This document shows, piece by piece, positions 6,457 to 13,743 of a stretch of DNA of 14,303 nt. The DNA lies in NCBI GenBank assembly GCA_964630015.1, contig CAZVTJ010000021.1:1-14303 (forward strand), written 5' to 3'. This stretch comes from CAZERT01 sp964630015 (lineage in GTDB: Bacteria; Patescibacteriota; Microgenomatia; UBA10105; UBA927). Positions within the stretch are counted from its first letter, which is position 1, and each line of letters opens with the position of its first letter. The position numbers and the translations under genes were made by a program. A model generated the notes under the pieces. It ran no database searches, had not been told where the DNA came from, and saw nothing but the letters and a program-made list of their open reading frames with translations.

Positions 6457-8345
6457 CGCATAAACCACGTTTCAAAGATTTTTTTCGCAATGGGCGCTGC
6501 CTTATCGCTTCCTTCCCCGGATTCTTCAAGAAGTACTGTTACGGAAATCTGCGGATCTCCCGTTATTGCCGTAGAATCCTGTAATGCATTACCTCCATCT
6601 GCAATCCGCGTCGGAATCGGCCCAAATGCTGTAAACCACGCATGGGTTTTGTTTGCGCTATCTCCATATTCTGCCGTTCCGGTTTTACAGGCAATGGGGA
6701 TGGGAATAAGCGTGCCGCTTGAAGACGCATCGGAAGGAACGAGATTCCCCTGGGCAGTTTTGCGAAGCCCGAACCCAAACAACGGATACCCCGTGCCCCC
6801 GGCACTGCAGGCTTCCTTCATCCCTTCCATCACCACATCAACCGTTTCCGGACTCACACCGACATCCGTGCACGCCGTTTGGGATTGTCCAAGGAACGAA
6901 AGGAGCGGTTTGCGGATAGTCGGTTTACACAGTTTCCCCCCGTTTGCCACAATATTCGTCCAGAAATTTACCTGCAGCGGTGTCGTGAGTAAATATCCCT
7001 GACCGATGGAAACATGATACGTATCCCCCACATACCATTCATTATTTCTCTGCAGGATATCCTGCGGTGTGGAAAACTGGCTCGCCTTCCAGTCCGGCCC
7101 CGGCATCAGTCCGCTTGCTTCCCCGGGTAGTTCAATGCCAAGCGGTTTCCCGACCCCAAATCGCTCTGCCAGCTTGGCAAGTTTCGTAATCCCGAGTGCT
7201 TCCCCTGCCTTATAGAAAAATATATCGTTACTGCGTTTGAGCGCCTTGACCACATCCACACTCCCGTCTTTGCCGCCATACTGCTTATAGAACCAATTCG
7301 GGAACACATACGGGCCGATTCTGATTTCCCCGGTATCTTCATAGATTGTTTTTGGCGTTATGGCAGCATCAGTTAATGCCGCCAGGGAAGTAACGATTTT
7401 AAATGTCGAGCCCGGGGGGTAGACTCCGCCGATTGCGCGGTTAAACATCGGCATATTTGGATCGCCAAGAAGCGCCGTATATTCTTTCTGGCTCATACCA
7501 AGCGTGAAGGAATTCGGGGAAAATGACGGCGAAGAATACAAAGCCAATATTTCCCCTGTCTGCGGTTTGGAAACAACCACGGCGCCTTTTATGTCTTTGG
7601 GGAAGTTGGCGGCAATAACGGATGAAAGATCGGCATCAATGGTAACGACAAGTGCCTCCCCCGGCACTTCCTTTTCCTGCCCAAGTGTCCGAAGTATTTT
7701 CCCTTCCGCCGATACTTCCACCAATTCCCTGCCATTTCTGCCTTTGAGAAGGTCTTCATATACAAGTTCCGCTCCGGTTCTGCCGACCGCATCCCCGGCG
7801 CGGTACCCGCGAAGCTGGTAATAGGGATCCGCAAGTTCTTCCTTGGTAATTTCCCCCGTATATCCGATCACATGGGCAGTTGCGTCTGGGTACAGGTACC
7901 GTCGAAGATAATCCACTTCCAGAAACGAGCCCGGCGGCAATCCGTTTTTCACGAGCGTGTTCTTCTGCTCTTCGGAAATGTGTTCCGTACACGATGTTCC
8001 CGGTGCACCCTGCGGGCTGCCTTTTTCGCAGGGTTTGATAAGACGGTATTGGGCAATATTTTGAGTGAGGGGTTTCATGGTCCGGTCATAGATGATTCCC
8101 CGCGGGGCATGCCGGACAAGCTCTTTTGTCCTGTTTCCTTCCGCAAGCGAACGGAATTCATACCCGCGCACGACGGTAAGGTCAAACAACCGGATCACCA
8201 GAAGAAAAAATGTAACAAACAGCACGACGGTAAACAGAAGCGCCCTACCGGAACCGCTCCACCATGCATGGATACCGCCCGTAAACATGCGGCGGTTACC
8301 CCGATCTTCCAAAACATTGTCAGAAAATGCACTGCCGAGTTTCAT
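6453..8345 (-). CDS. mrdA: Penicillin-binding protein 2, elongasome transpeptidase
   Basis: A class B penicillin-binding protein of 630 residues that cross-links peptidoglycan during lateral growth, together with MreB and RodA. It has a cytoplasmic N-terminus, one transmembrane anchor (about 35-55), the PBP-dimer domain opening with RGIIYDR (82-88), and a transpeptidase domain. The active-site motifs are intact: S313-x-x-K316 in GSTFK, SND (372-374; the S-x-D form is typical of PBP2) and K554-T-G. Five to six cysteines lie outside the membrane, which could form disulfides. The small perfect palindrome GTATTG-TT-CAATAC (8357-8370) spans the end of the upstream gene. The start at 8345 lies 18 bases after that stop, and only a weak GGA resembles a ribosome site. 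Confidence 0.95.
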   Translation of the reverse strand: MKLGSAFSDNVLEDRGNRRMFTGGIHAWWSGSGRALLFTVVLFVTFFLLVIRLFDLTVVRGYEFRSLAEGNRTKELVRHAPRGIIYDRTMKPLTQNIAQYRLIKPCEKGSPQGAPGTSCTEHISEEQKNTLVKNGLPPGSFLEVDYLRRYLYPDATAHVIGYTGEITKEELADPYYQLRGYRAGDAVGRTGAELVYEDLLKGRNGRELVEVSAEGKILRTLGQEKEVPGEALVVTIDADLSSVIAANFPKDIKGAVVVSKPQTGEILALYSSPSFSPNSFTLGMSQKEYTALLGDPNMPMFNRAIGGVYPPGSTFKIVTSLAALTDAAITPKTIYEDTGEIRIGPYVFPNWFYKQYGGKDGSVDVVKALKRSNDIFFYKAGEALGITKLAKLAERFGVGKPLGIELPGEASGLMPGPDWKASQFSTPQDILQRNNEWYVGDTYHVSIGQGYLLTTPLQVNFWTNIVANGGKLCKPTIRKPLLSFLGQSQTACTDVGVSPETVDVVMEGMKEACSAGGTGYPLFGFGLRKTAQGNLVPSDASSSGTLIPIPIACKTGTAEYGDSANKTHAWFTAFGPIPTRIADGGNALQDSTAITGDPQISVTVLLEESGEGSDKAAPIAKKIFETWFMR

Positions 8346-8363
8346 ACAGATTCCATGTATTGT

Positions 8364-8951
8364 TCAATACCAAATCCCATTCATGCGTAACAGCATAAGA
8401 ATAAGGATCGAATACACTATACCGCCAAGTGTTTGTGCCGGAGTGTGTTTGTGAAGGACAATCCGTGTCCAGGCAAGAATGGGCACAAGGAGAAAAAACG
8501 GAATAACCACACCGCCAAACCATTCATACAAAATCCCCAACACAAACGTGGCAATTCCCGTATGGCCGGATTGCTTCCAAAAAAGTGTGATGCCCGCATG
8601 CCCCACGAACCACCCATACAACACCCAACTCAAGAGCTCTATACTAGGATTTCCGATTTTTCCAAGAAAAATAAGACCCGGAAGAAACAAGGCAAGAAGA
8701 ACAATAAACAGCCGGATGCGTTGATTGCGGTTGCTCACATCCCAATCCACTACCCAATGAATTTTCCGGAAATACACATAGACCGCAAGCGCCGGAAGCG
8801 CAATGGCACCAAGAATAATTCCAACGAATGGAAAAATTTTATTCAGTAAAACGCCGAATCTGACGCAAAACAATCCGATTAAAATAACAAGAAATACGAC
8901 CGGATCAAGAATCCGTGTCAACACGTAGGCAATGGTTTCCCGGTTCTTCAT
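8364..8951 (-). CDS. PAP2-like polytopic membrane protein between mreB and mrdA
   Basis: This 195-residue protein has about six hydrophobic helices. Its motifs match a divergent branch of the PAP2 superfamily. Motif 2 is KQSGHTG (126-132). Motif 3 is TR-x5-H-x3-Q (162-173), with Thr and Gln in place of the usual Ser and Asp. Motif 1 is only hinted at by NRNQR (74-78). The key histidines are kept, so it may still be a lipid phosphatase, but its activity is uncertain. It occupies the place where mreC/mreD often stand, between mreB and mrdA, yet lacks features of either. The frame can start at 8984, overlapping the mreB stop as TGATG. I prefer the ATG at 8951, because the extra 11 residues (MLFLVVRYTYF) look untypical and a TATACT lies 6 bases upstream. 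Confidence 0.7.
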   Translation of the reverse strand: MKNRETIAYVLTRILDPVVFLVILIGLFCVRFGVLLNKIFPFVGIILGAIALPALAVYVYFRKIHWVVDWDVSNRNQRIRLFIVLLALFLPGLIFLGKIGNPSIELLSWVLYGWFVGHAGITLFWKQSGHTGIATFVLGILYEWFGGVVIPFFLLVPILAWTRIVLHKHTPAQTLGGIVYSILILMLLRMNGIWY

Positions 8952-8957
8952 GAAGTA

Positions 8958-8963
8958 AGTATA
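8958..8963 (-). promoter_or_regulatory. Possible -10 box before the PAP2-like gene
   Basis: TATACT (8963-8958, minus strand) ends 6 bases before the preferred ATG at 8951, so transcription from it would begin on or next to the start codon. No -35 match is visible and the gene can also be read from mreB. It is listed because the same layout recurs at mreB, topA and the methyltransferase gene. Confidence 0.25.
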
Positions 8964-8983
8964 GCGCACCACCAAAAAAAGCA

Positions 8984-10042
8984 TCAGGTAATCTTGCGTG
9001 CTGCGACTTTAACTTTGGAAAGAAGCTTTTCATCATCAAGCAGTTTTCCGCACCCGCGCACAACGGCGGTTTGGGGATCATCCGTCACCCAAACAGGCAT
9101 TTTTAGCTCCGATGCGATCAGTTTATCTATCCCACGGATAAGCGATCCGCCGCCGGCAAGGACAATACCATGTTCCATAATGTCGCCAACCAACTCAGGC
9201 GGTGTTTCTTCGATCGTTTCCGAAATTGCCTCTACGATTTCAGCAATAACCGGGGAAAGTGCTTCCCTTATTTCGCTTTCCCCGATACGTACCGATCGGG
9301 GCAACCCCGTTTCAATATCGCGGCCGCGCACTACCGTCTGCCGTTCGCTTTTATCCGTCGGGAATGCGCTTCCCACCGCAATTTTAACGTCCTCCGCCGT
9401 TTGCTCCCCGACCAGAAGTGAATACTTGAGCCGTATAAATCCGACGATTGCCTCATCCATTTCGTCCCCTGCTGTCCGGATGGAGCGGTTCACCACGATG
9501 CCACCCAAAGACAATACGGCAATTTCAGTCGTTCCGCCCCCGATATCACAAATAAAACTCCCGCTGGTTTCCTCTACCGGAAGTCCGGCTCCGATTGCCG
9601 CAGCCATCGGCTCTTCAATCAGATATGCTTCCCGGGCTCCTGCCATAAGGCAGGCTTCCGATACGGCACGCCGTTCCACTTCCGTTACACCGGATGGAAT
9701 CCCGACCACTACTTTGGGGCGCGGGATATTAGGAAGAAATTTTGTTTTCGGTTGCTCGTGGACGATGGAAATGTAGCGCTTCAGCATTGCCTCCGTTGCG
9801 TCAAAATCGGCAATGACTCCATCCTTGAGCGGACGGAGTGCTTCGATCGTACCGGGCGTTTTCCCGAGCATTTTCTTTGCTTCCGTACCGATTGCTACAA
9901 CCTGTTTGGTGCGTTTGTGCCGGGCGACAACGGAAGGCTCCCGGATCATGATCCCCTTTTCCTTCACATAGACAAGGGTATTTGCAGTACCAAGGTCAAT
10001 GCCAAGATCATGGGAAAGTAAACTGAAGAAAAAATCAAACAT
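8984..10042 (-). CDS. mreB: Rod-shape actin homolog MreB
   Basis: MreB polymerises under the membrane and guides the elongation machinery. The 352-residue protein has the full actin-fold set: phosphate-1 loop DLGTANTLVY (16-25), phosphate-2 loop DIGGGTTE (166-173) and the adenosine motif LAGGGSLIRGID (295-306). EEPMAAAIGAGL (143-154) is the family's usual segment before phosphate-2. The short hydrophobic N-terminus (MFDFFFSLL) could insert into the membrane. Length and motifs are normal. It heads the run mreB, PAP2-like, mrdA, dprA, topA; no mreC, mreD or rodA is in the window. A promoter with TAGAAT just 6 bases before the ATG suggests a leaderless mRNA. It lies 40 bases beyond the end of the toxin gene. 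Confidence 0.97.
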   Translation of the reverse strand: MFDFFFSLLSHDLGIDLGTANTLVYVKEKGIMIREPSVVARHKRTKQVVAIGTEAKKMLGKTPGTIEALRPLKDGVIADFDATEAMLKRYISIVHEQPKTKFLPNIPRPKVVVGIPSGVTEVERRAVSEACLMAGAREAYLIEEPMAAAIGAGLPVEETSGSFICDIGGGTTEIAVLSLGGIVVNRSIRTAGDEMDEAIVGFIRLKYSLLVGEQTAEDVKIAVGSAFPTDKSERQTVVRGRDIETGLPRSVRIGESEIREALSPVIAEIVEAISETIEETPPELVGDIMEHGIVLAGGGSLIRGIDKLIASELKMPVWVTDDPQTAVVRGCGKLLDDEKLLSKVKVAARKIT

Positions 10043-10048
10043 GCGGTC

Positions 10049-10076
10049 ATTCTACCACAGATGATTGAGCGGTAAA
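10049..10076 (-). promoter_or_regulatory. Promoter for mreB, probably leaderless
   Basis: TTTACC (10076-10071) and TAGAAT (10054-10049) on the minus strand are 16 bases apart, and TGG directly before TAGAAT adds an extended -10. The hexamer ends 6 bases before the mreB ATG, so the predicted first transcribed base is the A of ATG. It sits wholly in the gap after the abiE genes, so mreB need not depend on their transcription. Confidence 0.55.
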
Positions 10077-10082
10077 TGGAAT

Positions 10083-10841
10083 TTATGCCTCATTTATATT
10101 TTCAAATGGCAATCTTTGAATAAGTTCCATAATTTGGGCCTCTTTTACCTGCTTTGCGTAATAAATCTGACCCATCTCTTGTTCTTTTCCAGAAGTAATC
10201 ACTTGCCAATTTGTTAGAATGTTGGCTTTGGTGATTGGTTGACGAATCTCCTTTTGCCTGACATACGTGATAATTTCATCTAAATCCAGTTGATACTTTT
10301 CCATAAGTAAAAAAATATCATAAAAATCGCGGTACCGTGCCCTGTCGTTCATAGCTCGGATTTTTTCGGCACAAATCTCTTTAATATCCATGACGGCTAC
10401 CGTAAAATTTATACCCCAGACGTTACGATACACCAGTGTTTGTGGTGGCAATAACACGTTCTGCAAAAAATCAATTTCTACTTTCAACGAATTGGGCTGT
10501 ATAAGTGGTCCTGTATATTGAAGCCGTTCAAGTTTTATCGTGGCATGAGACAGATAATCCTTTTTAATCCGTATATACTCTATGGTGTTAAAGATTGTAC
10601 GGACTTCTTCAAGTGATAATGGAGTTTGGTTGGAAGAAAAATCCAAATCTTCAGAAAAACGATATTGATCCAAATAACAATGATGTAGCGCCGTACCCCC
10701 TTTAAAAATAAGGCTTTTACCAATTTGGGAAGCAGCAATAATCTGCAGGACCAATGCGAGGAAATAATCCTTTTCGGCAATATGCAAGGGATACCGTACG
10801 CTTTTTCGATTCACTATTTCGAGTTGTTGCCGGGTAAGCAT
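10083..10841 (-). CDS. abiEii: AbiEii/AbiGii-type nucleotidyltransferase toxin
   Basis: Toxin of a type IV toxin-antitoxin system that also acts in abortive infection. Related toxins (MenT group) add nucleotides to the tRNA acceptor end. The 252-residue protein shows the conserved blocks: FKGGTALHHCYLDQYRFSED (46-65) followed by LD, giving the D-x-D pair Asp65/Asp67; KVEIDF (120-125, Asp124); and EICAEKIRAMNDRARYRD (155-172) running into a YD pair, with Lys160. No catalytic block is missing, so it should be active. It starts 5 bases after the antitoxin stop, in the order usual for AbiE (antitoxin first). Composition is more AT-rich than mreB next door, which suggests horizontal transfer. The target RNA is unknown. 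Confidence 0.93.
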   Translation of the reverse strand: MLTRQQLEIVNRKSVRYPLHIAEKDYFLALVLQIIAASQIGKSLIFKGGTALHHCYLDQYRFSEDLDFSSNQTPLSLEEVRTIFNTIEYIRIKKDYLSHATIKLERLQYTGPLIQPNSLKVEIDFLQNVLLPPQTLVYRNVWGINFTVAVMDIKEICAEKIRAMNDRARYRDFYDIFLLMEKYQLDLDEIITYVRQKEIRQPITKANILTNWQVITSGKEQEMGQIYYAKQVKEAQIMELIQRLPFENINEA

Positions 10842-10846
10842 GGGCG

Positions 10847-11629
10847 TTATGTGACGACCCGGTATTTATCAAAATATGCATCGTAATACAACCGCCATTT
10901 AGCATTAAACTTCGTATTTCCAACAAGCATTGTGTGAGTACCCCGTTGTTGAACCTGATGATACAGATCACCTGAATCAATCCCCAAAAGGTCAAAGAGA
11001 AAACCAAAAATTTTCATGGTAACGATGGACATCTTACCCAAGTACTCACACATCGTCCGCACATCCAGCGAATCCTTGTAAACCGAGAGTTTCTCTATTA
11101 CCAGGTCAATGGTGTATATGTTTTTATGAAACTGAATCATGTCAATTAAGGCTTTTTCCGAAGTAGCCATCCGCACGGTGGAATTGTTAATATTCACCTT
11201 CTGCCAACCAAAAAACCACTTTGGAAGAACCTTCACATAACTATATTCAATTGACTGTAATTGAACTGTTCTATATTGCACTTGAGAGATAGAAATAGTT
11301 TTATCCGTCATCTGATCAAACATGCCATGGTAGCTTAGAGCTGATTCAAAAGAAACATAGGAATTTTGAACTAACAGATTGGCAACTACATATGGTGAAA
11401 GCGATAAAAAGCCACGATTACTCAGATCAGAAATTGCGTAAAGCCCTCGCTTTATTCGAATCAACCAACCATTGCGTGTAAGCCTAGTGACCACGTTTTT
11501 CATCGCCTTTTGGTTCCACATATCTTTGCCCTGAGTATATATCTGTTCAGAGGTAATGATTTGACCATGTGTAACAATTAAATTTTCAAGAAGGATACTT
11601 TGTTGGGTTGAAAGGATTGTTTGTTTCAT
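10847..11629 (-). CDS. abiEi: AbiEi-type antitoxin and autorepressor
   Basis: Antitoxin of 260 residues that neutralises AbiEii without binding it directly (type IV) and, in studied cases, represses its own promoter. A winged-helix DNA-binding domain lies at about 5-67, ending in the family signature LTRNGWLIRIKRGLYAI (50-66). The AbiEi core follows: SPYVVANLLVQNSYVSFESA (78-97) with SYHGM (99-103), then TSEKALIDMI (156-165). The C-terminal region (about 185-260) is basic near its end, as in other family members. It has its own promoter (11668-11696) and inverted repeats suited to autoregulation. No Shine-Dalgarno site is visible. The stretch upstream is cut by a scaffold gap, so its relation to the next genes is not known. 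Confidence 0.92.
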   Translation of the reverse strand: MKQTILSTQQSILLENLIVTHGQIITSEQIYTQGKDMWNQKAMKNVVTRLTRNGWLIRIKRGLYAISDLSNRGFLSLSPYVVANLLVQNSYVSFESALSYHGMFDQMTDKTISISQVQYRTVQLQSIEYSYVKVLPKWFFGWQKVNINNSTVRMATSEKALIDMIQFHKNIYTIDLVIEKLSVYKDSLDVRTMCEYLGKMSIVTMKIFGFLFDLLGIDSGDLYHQVQQRGTHTMLVGNTKFNAKWRLYYDAYFDKYRVVT

Positions 11630-11631
11630 AT

Positions 11632-11659
11632 ATAGTAATTCACCGTTTATAATGACTAT
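11632..11659. promoter_or_regulatory. Candidate AbiEi operator, inverted repeat in 5' UTR
   Basis: ATAGTAATT (11632-11640) and AATGACTAT (11651-11659) form an inverted repeat with 8 of 9 matches and a 10-base spacer, between the predicted start (about 11661) and the antitoxin ATG. AbiEi proteins are known to bind inverted repeats at their promoter. A second repeat, ACAACT/AGTTGT (11675-11680 and 11688-11693), fills the promoter spacer and overlaps the -35. Confidence 0.5.
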
Positions 11660-11667
11660 CTATGTAC

Positions 11668-11696
11668 AGAATAAACAACTCAATTCTAGTTGTCAA
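11668..11696 (-). promoter_or_regulatory. abiE operon promoter
   Basis: A perfect -35 TTGACA (11696-11691) is separated by 17 bases from TATTCT (11673-11668, 4 of 6). The predicted start near 11661 gives a leader of about 32 bases. The promoter begins only 8 bases from the N gap. It makes the toxin-antitoxin pair an independent transcription unit. Confidence 0.7.
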
Positions 11697-11704
11697 GAGC
11701 AGTA

Positions 11705-11804
11705 NNNNNNNNNNNNNNNNNNNNNNNNNNNNNNNNNNNNNNNNNNNNNNNNNNNNNNNNNNNNNNNNNNNNNNNNNNNNNNNNNNNNNNNNNNNNNNNN
11801 NNNN
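11705..11804. other. Assembly gap of 100 Ns
   Basis: Exactly 100 Ns, the usual placeholder for a scaffold join of unknown length. Order and orientation across it come from the assembly, not the sequence. It removes the 3' end of the gene starting at 12317 and whatever lies upstream of the abiE promoter. Confidence 0.98.
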
Positions 11805-12317
11805 CACTGTGTCCCGAACATCAACACCGTTTATAACAATAAACGGCTCATGTTGTGATGCAATAGTTCCTACCTCGGAAAGCCATCGTAATTTTTCAGA
11901 CACTAGAGCTAGCATGGCACTCCGTTTTTCCGCTTCCATGGGAATTGAAAATAACCAATCTAATTCTTTACATATCTTCTCGTTAATTTGCCCATCATAT
12001 GCACTAGGCCGGAAAACTTGAAAATTCATGGGGCATCTTTGATCGTCACAAAACCAATCCAGATGACCACCCGATGTAAACGCATCAGAACTTTCAATTC
12101 CCGTCATAAACACGGTTACATTATTACCAGCTAAAACACCTTCAAACGCTTGTGTTCCCTCTTTAGTCTTTACAGCTTTCCTTTTTTGTAATAATTCCGT
12201 AAACCACGGCAATTCACTAAACCGGTACACTGCGGAATTTCCTGAAGAAGGAACTGCAGCCAATTCTTGCATATAACTGGCACCTTCGGAGAATTCTGTA
12301 ATACGTTCAACTGTCAT
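11805..12317 (-). CDS. Hypothetical protein, 3' end lost in gap
   Basis: The first 171 codons of a protein I do not recognise; the rest lies in the N gap. The frame runs open across the Ns to 11640, but that is meaningless because the gap length is arbitrary. No membrane helix or signal peptide is visible. A patch GGHLDWFCDDQRCPM (84-98) has two close cysteines (C-D-D-Q-R-C) that might bind metal, though no second pair is seen. The start at 12317 lies 17 bases after the upstream hypothetical gene, with a weak GAG as ribosome site, so all three unknown genes probably form one operon. It does not share the SALxG motif of its two neighbours. Confidence 0.7.
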
Positions 12318-12334
12318 ATATTTGCACTCTTTGA

Positions 12335-13729
12335 TTATGGAATACGCAGTGGTACCTTATTCCAATAGACATCACCCGTTTTAATGAGGTTAATACGATA
12401 TTTCCATGCCAGAATTTTCCTTTCCTGGCTTTCCAACCAACGAACATGGCGGTCATTACGCGGAAATAATTCTTTTGGCGGTGCTTGTTTTGGCATAACG
12501 CCATAAAAATTCTCCATTTGTGTTCGTAAAAAACGCAATTGTGAATATGCATTCCTCAGGGCTTTCCACCGGTCGTGCAGTTCCTCTTGATTCGGGGGTC
12601 GAATTTCCAAAATCGTTGGATCGGGCAATAATTGCCGTACGACTTCAGGGCGAATTAATCCATGACTTTTCGAACCACTCACTTGTTGATACTCCGCATT
12701 AACATATTCATAAACTTGGGTAATCTGCCTTGACATTGCTGCAAGGTCATTCATCTGCCGCAAAGTGTTTTCGGTATCGCGTACCATAATCGACCCAATA
12801 ATCCGTTTCTCCTGTTCTTGCGTGCTCACAAAAACCAACATACCTACTTTCCCCCGGAGCGCAACAAAACGGTCAAGTAACGGATAAAACCTCGGACCCA
12901 CTAGCGTCCGGAGCGTCTCTACAAACTTCGGATCATTCCGTAAAATCATAATCCCGTTTTGCCCATGGTGATCGCTTGTTTCTACCTGATCCCACGTAAT
13001 CGTGACGGATTCTTTTGACCCTGTCATTTGGCGCAGATGAATTCCCCGTAATGATAAACCCCACGTTGTTCCGGGAGTTTGCCTAAACAAATCCCGTTCT
13101 TCTTTGGTAAAAAATGCCTGATCCGTTATTGGATCAACCGTAAACCAACTCTCCGGCACTGCAGTACGAATACGCTGCATAATCGGTTCAAGTTGCCGTT
13201 TTTTTCCTTCTTGATAGGCTACCCATTTCACTGCATTCCAATCACGTATACTTGCCTTCACCTGCGTCATAAGTTCATCATGAATGTGTTCCGGTGGAAC
13301 GATACCAGCCTCTGCCCATAACTCCATTGCTATGTTCCGCTCTTCTTCACTTGGTGGTTTCATCGTATTGATTTGCTTATTGGAGGATAAACGGTCGGTC
13401 ATTTGGGAAACACCAGATTCGATAAACGAATCAATATCTCCAACCTGGATTGACAATGGTTGGATTGCAGCCGAAATTCCTGTGATGCAATCATGAATAT
13501 TTTTCGCCGTTGGAATCAATAATGGTTCAGTGGACCTGATAGCTCTCCCTATTTTATTGCTTATGTTTTGTTGAAGATTGTCCGACCAATCATGTTTTTC
13601 CAACACTTGCGATGCCCACGCACGAAGCGCTGCTCCTTCCACCTTTGAAGGATCTACAGCAGCACCCTGCCTATCCCCAAAAAGCGCAGATTTTAATATT
13701 CCACCTAATGATGATTCCTTATTGCTCAT
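12335..13729 (-). CDS. Hypothetical soluble protein with N-terminal SALFG motif
   Basis: A 464-residue soluble protein with no family I can name, no signal peptide and no transmembrane helix. Residues 6-18 (SSLGGILKSALFG) match a motif found twice in the upstream neighbour. Residues 39-73, ending IGRAIRST...LIP, loosely resemble the neighbour's 107-143, ending IGDQIWRTLIP, so the N-terminal regions may be homologous. The middle (about 195-310) looks like a mixed alpha/beta domain. The region from 315 to 460 is charged and probably helical, with many Gln, Arg and Trp. It lies 14 bases after the upstream gene's stop and has no Shine-Dalgarno site, which suggests it is translated by coupling. 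Composition resembles its neighbours more than the mreB-topA block. Confidence 0.8.
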   Translation of the reverse strand: MSNKESSLGGILKSALFGDRQGAAVDPSKVEGAALRAWASQVLEKHDWSDNLQQNISNKIGRAIRSTEPLLIPTAKNIHDCITGISAAIQPLSIQVGDIDSFIESGVSQMTDRLSSNKQINTMKPPSEEERNIAMELWAEAGIVPPEHIHDELMTQVKASIRDWNAVKWVAYQEGKKRQLEPIMQRIRTAVPESWFTVDPITDQAFFTKEERDLFRQTPGTTWGLSLRGIHLRQMTGSKESVTITWDQVETSDHHGQNGIMILRNDPKFVETLRTLVGPRFYPLLDRFVALRGKVGMLVFVSTQEQEKRIIGSIMVRDTENTLRQMNDLAAMSRQITQVYEYVNAEYQQVSGSKSHGLIRPEVVRQLLPDPTILEIRPPNQEELHDRWKALRNAYSQLRFLRTQMENFYGVMPKQAPPKELFPRNDRHVRWLESQERKILAWKYRINLIKTGDVYWNKVPLRIP

Positions 13730-13743
13730 ACTTTACGAGTTTG

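Noticed and set aside
8357..8370. Palindrome GTATTG-TT-CAATAC before mrdA as a separate operator
   Set aside because: Too short and partly inside the upstream gene's last codons; could be chance. Noted only in the mrdA entry.
8994..9776. 260-codon open frame on the plus strand opposite mreB
   Set aside because: It is antisense to the strongly conserved mreB, its product is Ser/Pro/Thr-rich shadow sequence, and it has no ribosome site or family motif.
11640..11804. Continuation of the truncated gene across the Ns to a stop at 11640
   Set aside because: The N length is arbitrary, so the frame on the far side is meaningless; the last 20 codons also cover the abiE promoter.
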